A DNA stretch of 64,000 bases, taken from NCBI GenBank assembly GCA_021777225.1, contig JAJYDQ010000002.1, positions 42,001 to 106,000 of the forward strand, given 5' to 3'. Shown here in pieces: positions 38,653 to 47,634 of the stretch (position 1 is its first letter; every line of letters begins with the position of its first letter). The translations under genes and the position numbers were made by a program. Origin of the DNA: Deltaproteobacteria bacterium (GTDB lineage: Bacteria; Desulfobacterota; Desulfomonilia; Desulfomonilales; Desulfomonilaceae). Below the pieces are notes generated by a model that saw nothing but the letters and a program-made list of their open reading frames with translations, was not told where the DNA came from and made no database searches.

Positions 38653-40072
38653 AAATGAAGTTATTGTCTGTGCTGGTGAAGGTGAACAACAGCAGAGACA
38701 TTACCAGGAGATAGTAGAATATCCATCTCAGCCTTGATGAGCCAAGCCATTGAAAGGATCTACTTTCTTGGACAATCTCTACGGTCATTAGCACCGCTAG
38801 CCAAAACACCAGCCAAAACATGTCGATCCTGGCAACTTTTAAAGCATTATTGAATGTGCCACGCAATGTAGAGGCAGATTGCATGAGTAGCAAAGCGTCC
38901 GTGATCGAATTTGCCCTGAAAAAAATCCAAGTTAACACAACGAAGTGAAACGTTAGAACTATTCCAGCATATTTGTTTAAAGTATGAAATCGCTCCAGGC
39001 TTCGCAGCGCCCCAATTCGATTACAAATCGACTTCATTCCGTCCGAAAGGACGTAATAGACCCCGTGCAGCGTTCCCCACGCCAAGAAAGTCCAGTTTGG
39101 GCCGTGCCAGATACCGCTAAGCACAAACACAACGATTATGTTGAAGCGCCATCTCCACTTGATTACACGGTTTCCGCCCAAAGGGAGATATAGGTAGTCA
39201 CGAAGCCAGGTGGTCAGGGAAATGTGCCAACGGCGCCAAAATTCTCTTATGGAACTAGCCAGGTATGGCCTTCTGAAGTTTTCCAGGAGGTCGTAGCCCA
39301 TCATTCGAGATGAACCGACAGCAATATCTGTGTAACCTGAGAAATCACAATAGATTTGAAAAGTATAGAGATAAAACGCAAAAATGAGGGGCCATCCAGC
39401 GTAGTGCGTAGGATTGCTGTAAACGGTGTCAACATAAAAAGCCGCTCTATTAGCGATGATAGTCTTCTTAAAGAGCCCCCACGCAATAAGTTTCATCCCT
39501 GATGTTATTTTGGTGTAATCAAAGTTCTTTTGTTCATGAAGCTGAGCAAGCAGATTTTTCGATCGCTCTATAGGACCAGCCAATAATTTCGGGAAAAACA
39601 ATATATATAAAGCGAAGGTTCCTGTACTTTTCTCGGCAGGGTGGTCTCTGCGATAAACATCTATCAGGTAGCCTATGGTCAAAAATGTGTAAAATGATAT
39701 GCCGGTTGGGAAGCCGTGGTTCGGGTTCGGAACGTGAACAGACAACCCCCAATATGATATTGCCGTCGTGAACGATGTGACCGCAAAATTGGCGTACTTG
39801 AAAAACGCCAGGTTGCCGATCAGCAGAATTATTGCAAAAACGAGATAATATTTTCTCGCCGATTCGTCTTGGCGCCTTTCTATTAATATCCCCGCACAGT
39901 AGCTAACCAGGGTCGCCAAGAACAGGGGCAACACATAAATCGTCGGCGCAGAGGCATAGAAATAGACACTTGCACACAATAGGAACGCCAAACGCCACTG
40001 AGCAGGCGCGGTGTAAAAGAGAGTGACGATTATTGGCAGAAAAACCATATATTGTAGAGAATCAAATTGCAT
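38639..40072 (-). CDS. MBOAT-family membrane O-acyltransferase (AlgI/DltB-like)
   Basis: 477 residues with about ten membrane segments. The MBOAT signature is present: FREFWRRWHISLTTW-like segment (residues around 245-262, IREFWRRWHISL) and the catalytic His region LSGIWHGPNWTFLAWG. LDYLYLPLGGNR-like text (RDYLYLPLGGNR) is also typical of AlgI-type members. It should pass acetyl or acyl groups across the inner membrane to an extracytoplasmic acceptor. Overlap with the downstream SGNH gene indicates a two-gene unit. Confidence 0.93.
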   Translation of the reverse strand: MQFDSLQYMVFLPIIVTLFYTAPAQWRLAFLLCASVYFYASAPTIYVLPLFLATLVSYCAGILIERRQDESARKYYLVFAIILLIGNLAFFKYANFAVTSFTTAISYWGLSVHVPNPNHGFPTGISFYTFLTIGYLIDVYRRDHPAEKSTGTFALYILFFPKLLAGPIERSKNLLAQLHEQKNFDYTKITSGMKLIAWGLFKKTIIANRAAFYVDTVYSNPTHYAGWPLIFAFYLYTFQIYCDFSGYTDIAVGSSRMMGYDLLENFRRPYLASSIREFWRRWHISLTTWLRDYLYLPLGGNRVIKWRWRFNIIVVFVLSGIWHGPNWTFLAWGTLHGVYYVLSDGMKSICNRIGALRSLERFHTLNKYAGIVLTFHFVVLTWIFFRANSITDALLLMQSASTLRGTFNNALKVARIDMFWLVFWLAVLMTVEIVQESRSFQWLGSSRLRWIFYYLLVMSLLLFTFTSTDNNFIYGRF

Positions 40073-40141
40073 GTAAATGAATGCCTTAGCTTAAACTACC
40101 GAGTGATAGCAGTGGTCGCGCGAAAAAAGAGCTAAAATTGC

Positions 40142-40184
40142 CCTCAGGGTTTGTCTGCCCTGTTGAGGTTCAGGTAAGCCTCAA
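40142..40184 (-). promoter_or_regulatory. Two mutually exclusive hairpins between PAP2 and MBOAT genes
   Basis: Read on the minus strand, the segment 40163-40168 can pair with 40179-40184 (TTGAGG/CCTCAA, 10-nt loop) or, with part of 40158-40160, with 40142-40149 (CCTCAGGG against CCC and TGAGG). That resembles attenuator geometry, but a U-run (TTTTTT) comes only some 20 bases later. May simply be a terminator after the PAP2 gene. Confidence 0.3.
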
Positions 40185-40196
40185 ACACGGGTTCTA

Positions 40197-40970
40197 CTAA
40201 CGTTTTACCAATTTTATGAACGCGGCGACAAAAAAGGTCAATACACCGGAGGAAACTGCAATAGCTACTGGAGGAAATTCGGCAAATACCTGGGAATATA
40301 CGACAAGGCAGAATGACGCCATCGCGACTTCAAGAGCAAGTAGGGCCCTGAAGAAATGGCTGTCGAGCAGAGGTATCTCCGGGACATACAACTCGATTCT
40401 CGGCCAAATGAATTCGGATAGAGCCTCGTAAAGCGCTAATGATATAATCATCCCCCATATGACATCGTTAGGGAAATGCGCTCCAACGAAAATTCTCGAT
40501 AAGCAGACGAGTACCGCAAACATCAGCAGGATAGTTTTGAGTACGCGGGAAGAGCTGAAATGGGCTAGCGCAAGAGCTGTCGCCATGGCTGCCGCTGCGT
40601 GACCTGACGGGAATCCCCCGGAACGTAATATAGGCCCAACGACATGTACATCCGCCAGTGCCGCCGCTGGTCGGAGTTCCGGCAGAAAGCTTTTAATAGC
40701 GTTTACAGCCACCGATGACGATAGAATTAATATCAGCCCAAAGGCGGTTATCCTGGGATTGACGATTACAAACATTCCAAGAATGATACCTAGTAACAAA
40801 CCGTCTCCAAGTGTCGTCATGGAAAGCCAGAAAGAATCCGACAAATTGGAGTTCAAAGAATTCAATATTTTGAACAATTGCGTGTTATGCGAACTTACAA
40901 GAAAAGAAAACATTAGAAGAACAAACAACCACAAAACACTGGGGGAAACCAAAAACTTTTTCCTGGACAT
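40197..40970 (-). CDS. PAP2-family membrane phosphatase
   Basis: 257 residues from the ATG at 40970 (a TTG lies one codon earlier). About six membrane segments and all three phosphatase motifs: KSFLPELRP (KxxxxxxRP), FPSGHAAAAMA (PSGH) and SRIFVGAHFPNDV (SRxxxxxHxxxD). The family dephosphorylates lipid phosphates at the membrane, for example undecaprenyl pyrophosphate or lipid A phosphates. Location next to MBOAT, SGNH and GT-C genes suggests recycling of a polyprenyl carrier, but the substrate cannot be read from sequence. Confidence 0.9.
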   Translation of the reverse strand: MSRKKFLVSPSVLWLFVLLMFSFLVSSHNTQLFKILNSLNSNLSDSFWLSMTTLGDGLLLGIILGMFVIVNPRITAFGLILILSSSVAVNAIKSFLPELRPAAALADVHVVGPILRSGGFPSGHAAAAMATALALAHFSSSRVLKTILLMFAVLVCLSRIFVGAHFPNDVIWGMIISLALYEALSEFIWPRIELYVPEIPLLDSHFFRALLALEVAMASFCLVVYSQVFAEFPPVAIAVSSGVLTFFVAAFIKLVKR

Positions 40971-41166
40971 CAATCGTACTCGCCTCAGCGGCCAACTAAT
41001 ACTTCAGTCCATAATAGTCACTGCAAGGCGCCAATTCAAGGGTGATGAGTTTGCAGTTGAAACATCGGTAGCGTTGGTTGTCAGAACTGACTCTATGGTT
41101 CGTAGTATGTGAAAGCCGGATGTCCGCGCTGAAAGCCTTTTGTAACAGTACTGATCTGCTGTTCAA

Positions 41167-42312
41167 TTACTGTCCACTCCCATTTCGAAACTCCCTTACA
41201 ACTTTTGTGATGCCCTCGGCAATTATTTTATGGGCACTGGTGTTTGGATGTTTATCAATGACTCTCCGGGGAGTCCCTCCCCAATGGTAATAGCTTTTCT
41301 CATATTCGTAGTTTGTGTTTGACTCCAATCTATCTGTCAATTCAAGTTGGGCGTTTATTATTCCGGAATCCAATTTGGTAAGTGATTCCGGTATGTCAGG
41401 AGTTTCATTGTTTGCGCCCAGTACAACTATGTACATTTTACAGCCGGAATGGCTGCAAATCGACGCTATTTCCCTGTAAACACTATCTACGATATCTTCA
41501 GTACGTTTTGATGGTTCTGGAACCAGTTTTAGGGACTCTCTCAGTTGAACGAGCCCTGCATTCCACAAATCATGAAATACCAAGGGAAATCCGAAGTTTA
41601 TTGCGAAATTCAACAGAGCCCACTGACTTGAACTAGAGGTCCTAAATGCCGCGAAGTCCCGACTGAAAATCATGCTTTCAAAATCAGGTTTATGAATTCC
41701 TAAAACTGGACCACTCTCGTCTACAAAATAGGGGTGGGGCAGAAGACCACAAAAAGTTGATCCATACCTTTGTTGGGATCGCTCTATGAGCCACGTAGAA
41801 TATTGTACCAGCACTATTTCAGGCTTAATTTCAGTGATAAGCTGTCTGGCCAAAATTGCCATCTCTGCCAGGCCATAGCTACATCTGCCCGCATTCAAGG
41901 GAATCATTCCCAAACTTTGGGCCGTTAAACTGCAGAAAGTGGATCTCGCTTGTACCCCAAACCCGAACATGAAGCTGCACCCTAAACCCAAAATGGAATT
42001 TGATCGCTTAGTGGAATTTGGGAACGGTTCAGTAATTTTCTCAGAATTTGTCCTAAAACCCAGGGAATCATAAAACACAGGTATGGTAGTCCCGTCAGGG
42101 AGAACCATAGCTCCAAAACTTTTAGGAATAGGGACGTAGCCGAGTCGTTCATCTGATTTATGTACCCGCCCTATCCAACCTGCGGAATTACTGGTTAAAA
42201 TGGCCCAATATTTGTAACATTGAAAAAACAAGATGGTGGCAAACGTTAAGCATAACGCTCCGGTCAATAATAGGCTGTGTCGAATCAAACGCGTCAGGCG
42301 TGATCTTCTCAT
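41167..42312 (-). CDS. Membrane-anchored SGNH-like protein with altered nucleophile block
   Basis: 381 residues. A basic N-terminus and one membrane anchor (about 12-32), then an extracytoplasmic domain. The nucleophile block reads LGLGCSFMFGFG, so the usual GDS is GCS while the Ser is kept; the C-terminal Asp-x-His is DKHPNTSAHKIIAEGI, a good match to SGNH enzymes. A run of G lies just upstream of the ATG. The gyrA gene is 27 bp upstream on the same strand and could be co-transcribed. Function inferred only at the level of SGNH superfamily. Confidence 0.72.
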   Translation of the reverse strand: MRRSRLTRLIRHSLLLTGALCLTFATILFFQCYKYWAILTSNSAGWIGRVHKSDERLGYVPIPKSFGAMVLPDGTTIPVFYDSLGFRTNSEKITEPFPNSTKRSNSILGLGCSFMFGFGVQARSTFCSLTAQSLGMIPLNAGRCSYGLAEMAILARQLITEIKPEIVLVQYSTWLIERSQQRYGSTFCGLLPHPYFVDESGPVLGIHKPDFESMIFSRDFAAFRTSSSSQWALLNFAINFGFPLVFHDLWNAGLVQLRESLKLVPEPSKRTEDIVDSVYREIASICSHSGCKMYIVVLGANNETPDIPESLTKLDSGIINAQLELTDRLESNTNYEYEKSYYHWGGTPRRVIDKHPNTSAHKIIAEGITKVVREFRNGSGQ

Positions 42313-42339
42313 TGTCCCCCCATTAGCTTTTCCCCAAGG

Positions 42340-44862
42340 TCACTGAGATTCAACGGCATCGTCATCGAAAGATTTGTCATCCTCCTCAGATGCGTCTGCC
42401 CTGGAGATGTCAAGGACCTGTTCCCCAGGGTCCATCCTTACTAAAGTTCGCCCCTGAGTAATTCGTCCTATTACAGAAATCTCTTCCATTCTCAAACGTA
42501 TAATTTTGGCCCCTGAGGTCAGTATCAAAACATGGTCGGAATCCTCCACCACCCTAACGGCGACAACGTCCCCACTTTTCTCTGTGGTCCTTATGGTGAT
42601 CACTCCCTGTCCGCCTCTGTTGATTGGTGGATACTCCTTTAGAGATGTTCTTTTACCAAGTCCATTCTGTGTTATCGTGAGAAGGGTCCCTGAGTCTTCA
42701 GACACCACTTCCATGGCTATAACAGCATCCTCTGGCCTCATTCTTATTCCAGTAACCCCCCTGGCCTGGCGACCCATAGGTCTAATTTGACTTTCGTGGA
42801 ACCTGATCGCTTTCCCTTTTCGCGAAACCAGAAGTATGTGATTTTCACCATTTGTTAGATTAACATCAATCAGTTGGTCATCTTGATCAATTGTCAGGGC
42901 TATGACGCCTGTAGATCTAGGTCTCGAGAATTCAGCAATCGAAGTCTTCTTGATCTTGCCTTTCGCTGAGACCATTGTCACGAAACCTTCCTGACTCAAC
43001 TCAGGGATAGATAAAACCTTCTTTATGGTTTCACCATCATCAAGCTTCAAAAGATTCACGATGGCTCGACCTCGACTGTAGGGACTTTCCTCAGGTAACT
43101 GGAAGACTCTCAACCAATGAACACGGCCTCGATTGGAAAAACATAGCAGCACATCATGTGAAGAAGCGTACAATATTTGGTTGACCACATCCTCGCTTGC
43201 TGTTTTGGCCCCTATCCTCCCTTTGCCACCGGGCTTTTGTGATTTATAGACATTGGCCTGAACGCGTTTAACGTAGCCTTTACTTGAAAATGTGACGACA
43301 TCGTCTTCACGAGGGATAAGGTCTTCATCCAGAACATCAGATTCCACGTCTTCAAGGATCTCGGTACGTCGATCGTCGCCAAACTGGTCTCTTACTTCGG
43401 TCAATTCCGATACAACAACTTCAAGGATTTTGTCCTCAGACGCAAGAAGGGCCTCCAGTTCTGATATCTTTATCAGGATGTCCTGAAGTTCCTGAAGAAT
43501 CTTGTCCCTTTCAAGGCCAGTCAGTCGCTGGAGTCTCATGTCCAGGATGGCTTGGGCCTGAATCTGGGTCAGGCCAAAGTTACTCATGAGAGCATCCCGG
43601 GCAGCTTGCGGATCACGCGACTGCCTAATAGTCCTTATGACAGCGTCAAGATTATCAAGGGCAATTTTCAGGCCTTCCAGTATGTGAGCCCTTTCTCTTG
43701 CTCTGGCTAACTCAAATTTGGTCCTTCTAACTATCACCTCACGTCTGAAATCTATGAAGCCATGCAGAATTTCCCGGAGGTTCATAGTCCGGGGACGTCC
43801 GTGATCCACGCAAAGGAGTTGTATGCCGAAATTGGTCTGAAGCTGGGTATGCTTGAACAGTTGGTTCAAAATCACTTCAGGGTTTTCGTCCCTCTTAATC
43901 TCGAATACTACACGCATCCCGTGGCGATCGGATTCATCCCTGATATCTCTTATCCCGGGAATCTTCTTTTCTTTGACAAGATCCGCTACATTCTCGACCA
44001 TTCTCGCCTTGTTGACGGTGTAAGGAATTTCTGTAACTACTATGCGTTGATAACCCTTTCCTGCGTCTTCTATCTGGGTCCTTGCACGCATTCGTACCGA
44101 GCCACGGCCAGTATGATAGGCGTCAATTATTCCTTTGGCGCCGATGATAAATCCGTAAGTGGGGAAATCCGGGCCCGGCAAAAAGCGCATGAGATCCCTG
44201 ATCGAGGCCTGGGGGTTTTGAATCAAATGGATAGTGGCGTCTATAGTTTCTCTTAAATTGTGAGGAGGAATATTCGTGGCCATTCCAACAGCGATCCCTT
44301 GGGACCCGTTTACCAGCAAAGCGGGAAATCTAGCGGGCAGAACGACCGGTTCCTGCTGAGTGTTATCGTAGTTGGGAATAAAGTTTACAGTGTCCTTATC
44401 AAGGTCCTCGAGCATGGCCTGCGCAATCTTGGCCATCCTGACTTCCGTATAACGCATCGCTGCCGGCGCGTCTCCATCTACACTGCCGAAATTGCCCTGA
44501 CCATCAATAAATGGATAGCGCATGGAAAAAGGTTGCGCCATCCTTACTATTGAATCGTACACTGCCGTGTCACCGTGCGGGTGATACTGGCCAATTACGT
44601 CACCGACAGCGCGAGCGGCTTTTCTGTATGGGCGATTCCAAAAATTACCTGCTCGATGCATGGCATACAGGATTCGCCGATGGACTGGCTTTAAGCCGTC
44701 ACGCAAATCGGGTAAAGCGCGACCTACAATTACACTCATTGCATAATCTAAATAGGATTTCTGGATCTCTTCTTCAATTCCAACAGTTACAATCTCGGCA
44801 GGTTTACCCAAAATTATTTCCTTCCCTACATCGTCAAAGGGTTGATCACCAATCTTCGCCAC
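42340..44862 (-). CDS. gyrA: DNA gyrase subunit A
   Basis: 840 residues, cytoplasmic; cuts and rejoins DNA in the A2B2 gyrase. Catalytic Tyr138 in AAMRYTEVRM. The N-terminal domain is intact, and the C-terminal beta-pinwheel carries the GyrA box as QKPGGKGRIG, a mild variant of QRRGGKG, which supports gyrase over topoisomerase IV. At the quinolone pocket the positions equivalent to E. coli Ser83 and Asp87 are Thr99 and Asp103. An acidic tail (EEDDKSFDDDAVE) ends the protein. GTG start with no strong Shine-Dalgarno; the N-terminus is about 25 residues longer than usual before the conserved SYLDYAMSVIVGRALPD core. gyrB is not in the window. Confidence 0.97.
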   Translation of the reverse strand: MAKIGDQPFDDVGKEIILGKPAEIVTVGIEEEIQKSYLDYAMSVIVGRALPDLRDGLKPVHRRILYAMHRAGNFWNRPYRKAARAVGDVIGQYHPHGDTAVYDSIVRMAQPFSMRYPFIDGQGNFGSVDGDAPAAMRYTEVRMAKIAQAMLEDLDKDTVNFIPNYDNTQQEPVVLPARFPALLVNGSQGIAVGMATNIPPHNLRETIDATIHLIQNPQASIRDLMRFLPGPDFPTYGFIIGAKGIIDAYHTGRGSVRMRARTQIEDAGKGYQRIVVTEIPYTVNKARMVENVADLVKEKKIPGIRDIRDESDRHGMRVVFEIKRDENPEVILNQLFKHTQLQTNFGIQLLCVDHGRPRTMNLREILHGFIDFRREVIVRRTKFELARARERAHILEGLKIALDNLDAVIRTIRQSRDPQAARDALMSNFGLTQIQAQAILDMRLQRLTGLERDKILQELQDILIKISELEALLASEDKILEVVVSELTEVRDQFGDDRRTEILEDVESDVLDEDLIPREDDVVTFSSKGYVKRVQANVYKSQKPGGKGRIGAKTASEDVVNQILYASSHDVLLCFSNRGRVHWLRVFQLPEESPYSRGRAIVNLLKLDDGETIKKVLSIPELSQEGFVTMVSAKGKIKKTSIAEFSRPRSTGVIALTIDQDDQLIDVNLTNGENHILLVSRKGKAIRFHESQIRPMGRQARGVTGIRMRPEDAVIAMEVVSEDSGTLLTITQNGLGKRTSLKEYPPINRGGQGVITIRTTEKSGDVVAVRVVEDSDHVLILTSGAKIIRLRMEEISVIGRITQGRTLVRMDPGEQVLDISRADASEEDDKSFDDDAVESQ

Positions 44863-45057
44863 TGAATATTAACACAACCATCGGTTATGAACAAAGCCCA
44901 CAAATAAACAAAAATGTACTCATGAGGGCCGATGAGTCACATAGTTCCAGTAAGTCTGGCTTGTGCAATACTAAACAGATAAACGTAAGTATATCAATAG
45001 ACTGACACATATATCACGATTTATAAATTGATATTTTCCGCGATATGTCGAATAGGT

Positions 45058-45087
45058 TTGACAGAATCATTCAAATTGTGAAATAAT
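45058..45087 (+). promoter_or_regulatory. Strong candidate sigma-70 promoter
   Basis: TTGACA (45058-45063), 18-bp spacer, AATAAT (45082-45087), about 30 bp before the ATG of the small exported protein. Best sigma-70 match I noticed in the window. Confidence 0.6.
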
Positions 45088-45119
45088 TGAACAGCTTATT
45101 ACATTTTGGAGGTTCTGGG

Positions 45120-45476
45120 ATGGATAGAATCTTGAAAATGAGCGTCTGTCTAGCGCTTATCGTTGTTCTTTCATGCCCGGCGATCGTTCTGGCCAAGAGC
45201 GGCGCACAATCAAGAATTTCAAAATTAACCACCTCTGTCTACCATTCGGGCGCTAAGGCTGTCGACAGGACTGAAGGAATACTTAATCAATGCCTCAAGT
45301 CGACATTTAGCCTTTTTAATCCCTGCTTGGACGTCGTGAAGATGTGCAGTGATGTTGTTTTCAAGCCGTTAAACTATCCGTTCGATTATGTCGAAAAAAG
45401 GATTTATAAGCCCAAGGTTGTGAAAATGCGTATAGAGATTCCAACCCCCAAGAAACCGGAATTACCTAACCAATAG
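45120..45476 (+). CDS. Small exported protein, unknown function
   Basis: 118 residues. The ATG at 45120 has GGAGG seven bases upstream; the longer reading starting 11 codons earlier covers the Shine-Dalgarno itself and is rejected. Residues 1-25 form a signal peptide with a likely cut after VLA. The mature part has four Cys-region residues (QCLKSTFSLFNPCLD, MCSDVV) and a C-terminal tail rich in Pro and Lys (PTPKKPELP). I recognise no family. A good promoter lies directly upstream, and a lytic transglycosylase gene follows 90 bp later, so a periplasmic cell-wall context is plausible. Confidence 0.75.
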   Translation: MDRILKMSVCLALIVVLSCPAIVLAKSGAQSRISKLTTSVYHSGAKAVDRTEGILNQCLKSTFSLFNPCLDVVKMCSDVVFKPLNYPFDYVEKRIYKPKVVKMRIEIPTPKKPELPNQ

Positions 45477-45566
45477 TGACTTTTCTTTAAGAGGGGTTAT
45501 TGAGGGACCTGGCGCTCATGTACGGATCTTTTTAATCCGTATATGGCGTCTACATGGAGGGTGTTT

Positions 45567-46160
45567 ATGGCACGGATTATCGTTACCCTAATAGGGGTGA
45601 TGTTGCTGGTTGTTTCTCCCGTCTTTTGTAATAGTGAGGCGAGAGTTCAAACCAACGGTATCGCAATTTGTTCCGTGATCATTAATGAAATGTCGGAAGG
45701 TAAAGTATCCCTTAAGCAGGCCAAAGAAATAGCTACGGCCATCGCGAACGCGAGCAACAAACATTTTGGCAGGGCCACCTGTGGAGATATGTGGCTACTG
45801 CTGTCGATTGTTTTCGTGGAAAGCGGGTTCCACAGCAATATAGTAAATTATCAAAATTGCAGGGGCATGTTTCAGATCCACGCCCCATCTTGGGCTTCCA
45901 AATTCAGAATCAGTTACTCTGATCTGTTGAATGTTCAAACTAATGCCGATTGCGGGGTGCAAGTTTTCAAGTATTATCTGAGTCTGTACGGTGATCTCCT
46001 GCCTGCCTTGAGCGCATACAACAGCGATCATCCATCAGGGGCCAGAGGATACGCCAGGATGGTTCTTTCGGTCAGAAAAAAGATTAAGAATCGCTATCTC
46101 CAAATATACAAGTTATACCGCGATGCTCCGGTCCTTGTAGCGCAATCGCGCGTCAAGTAA
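45567..46160 (+). CDS. Small SLT-type lytic transglycosylase-like protein
   Basis: 197 residues with a signal peptide (1-21). The goose-lysozyme/SLT pattern is visible: catalytic Glu85 in FVESGFHSN, CRGMFQIHAPSW, the Asn in NADCGV, and a final YGDLLPALSAYNSDH. Such enzymes cleave peptidoglycan between MurNAc and GlcNAc with 1,6-anhydro product. The ATG at 45567 is preferred because GGAGGG precedes it by five bases. Two cysteine pairs (Cys35/Cys72, Cys98/Cys147 by rough count) could form disulfides. Confidence 0.87.
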   Translation: MARIIVTLIGVMLLVVSPVFCNSEARVQTNGIAICSVIINEMSEGKVSLKQAKEIATAIANASNKHFGRATCGDMWLLLSIVFVESGFHSNIVNYQNCRGMFQIHAPSWASKFRISYSDLLNVQTNADCGVQVFKYYLSLYGDLLPALSAYNSDHPSGARGYARMVLSVRKKIKNRYLQIYKLYRDAPVLVAQSRVK

Positions 46161-46236
46161 AGAATACCCGGCCTGTCCAAAGATAAAACAGCTAATTTGT
46201 AAGCTTTAAATGTTTCCCCAATGAATAAATTGATGA

Positions 46237-46482
46237 CTACCTGGGAGGGCCGTACAGAAAAGGACTTGCCATAGAACTAATGAAATCGTAAGGGTTCAAT
46301 GGGGAAGGGTTGTGGTCTGAAGGGACAAAAGGATCATGCCCCATTGGATAACACGATGACACCGGACCATAGGGTGGAGCGACGTATTGAGGCAGACAGC
46401 TAACACAACCGGATAGCCATGCCAAGCTAAGTAATACTAACATGATAGCTAAATTTCTTATAAATCGCTTCATCTTCTGCAC
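46237..46482 (-). CDS. Small lipoprotein, unknown function
   Basis: 81 residues (78 if the in-frame ATG three codons on is the start; the first codon is GTG). The N-terminus is a lipoprotein signal with lipobox WLSGC. The mature part is short and rich in Pro, Tyr and Ser (APPYGPVSSCYP), probably unstructured. No family recognised. Convergent with the lytic transglycosylase gene. Confidence 0.65.
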   Translation of the reverse strand: MQKMKRFIRNLAIMLVLLSLAWLSGCVSCLPQYVAPPYGPVSSCYPMGHDPFVPSDHNPSPLNPYDFISSMASPFLYGPPR

Positions 46483-46615
46483 ACTAAAAGAATTAACGTA
46501 TTTTAACTTTTTAATTCATTTAGATCAAGTTAAAAATCTTCCAGCAAGTAACCGCCGACATTGTTAAGGTGTTTTTCGAATTGGGTTAGGTCCAAATTTG
46601 CGTCAAACATCGGAA

Positions 46616-47632
46616 CTAGCGACGGACTTGAAACAATGAACCTGCATTTGGAGAAATAATTATTTTGCCATCCGGGTCGATTATTAGACAGGAGACGTCT
46701 TTAAATTTGCTTAGAAGGCGCATTCCTTCTTTTGGTCCCAAAACAAAAATTGCTGCGGGCAGACCTTCAACACGTGTTCCATCCGGCGCTACTATTGTGA
46801 CAGACTCTGCTCTCGTAGCGGGATAGCCGGTTTTGGGATCCAGGATATGATGATATCTTTTGCCGTTTTTTTCGAAAAAACGTTCATAATCTCCAGATGT
46901 GAATACAAGACCTGACTCAACCTCTACAACCGCGGCGATGCCGGAATTGTCTCTTGGGTCTTGAATCCCCACTTTCCACGGAACCCCGGGTTCTTTCCCT
47001 CCAAACGCCGCTATATCCCCACCAGCGTTTATCAAGGCTGACTTGATCCCTTTGGATTTTATAACTTCTTCCGCACGGTTGACCGCGTAGCATTTTGCGA
47101 TGCCGCCCAGATCCAGAGCCATTCCTTTTTCAGGTAAAAAGACCTCATTTTTGTCGGTAGATATCTCGACCTTTTGCCACCCAACTTTTTTAAGCGCTTG
47201 ATCAATTTCATCCTTGCCGGGAAGTCGAGGCGCTTCAGATTCGCTAAAATTCCATAGTAGCGCTATTGCTCCAATGGTTGGGTCAAAGGCCCCGTCCGTC
47301 AATTTGGAGATTTCAAGAGCGCGCTCAATTAGAGAAACCAGTTCTGGTTTGACTCTGACAGGGGAAATCCCCGCTCTCTTGTTTATTTCAGTTAGTTCGG
47401 TTTCTTTGTGAAATGACGCCAGGTCTTCGATGCGTTTAATTTCTGCCAATGCGGCGTCAGTGGTTTCTTGAAGTTTGTCTTGGGGGCCTACCACCGTAAT
47501 TTCGATCAGGGTCCCCATTAATATCCGAGCTGTTTTGAGGGTTGAACTTGGGTTTCCATAAGAGCAGGAGTTAAGGTTTAGGAGACTAGAAAGCAGAAAA
47601 GCTGAAACAACCAGTTTGTAAAAAAGCAACAT
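46616..47632 (-). CDS. apbE: FAD:protein FMN transferase
   Basis: 338 residues from the ATG at 47632, which begins just after the upstream gene's stop; an ATG eight codons earlier overlaps that gene. The N-terminus is a lipoprotein-type signal with Cys in LNLNSC. ApbE motifs include MGTLIEITV, DGAFDPTIG, LDLGGIAKCYAV, NAGGDIAAFG and HHILDPKTGYPA. It attaches FMN through a phosphoester to a Ser/Thr of exported flavoproteins such as Rnf or Nqr subunits; none is in the window. Co-transcribed with the transporter gene upstream. Confidence 0.95.
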   Translation of the reverse strand: MLLFYKLVVSAFLLSSLLNLNSCSYGNPSSTLKTARILMGTLIEITVVGPQDKLQETTDAALAEIKRIEDLASFHKETELTEINKRAGISPVRVKPELVSLIERALEISKLTDGAFDPTIGAIALLWNFSESEAPRLPGKDEIDQALKKVGWQKVEISTDKNEVFLPEKGMALDLGGIAKCYAVNRAEEVIKSKGIKSALINAGGDIAAFGGKEPGVPWKVGIQDPRDNSGIAAVVEVESGLVFTSGDYERFFEKNGKRYHHILDPKTGYPATRAESVTIVAPDGTRVEGLPAAIFVLGPKEGMRLLSKFKDVSCLIIDPDGKIIISPNAGSLFQVRR

Positions 47633-47634
47633 TT

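Noticed and set aside
43762..45005. Plus-strand ORFs opposite gyrA
   Set aside because: Antisense shadows of a conserved gene; no Shine-Dalgarno or family match.
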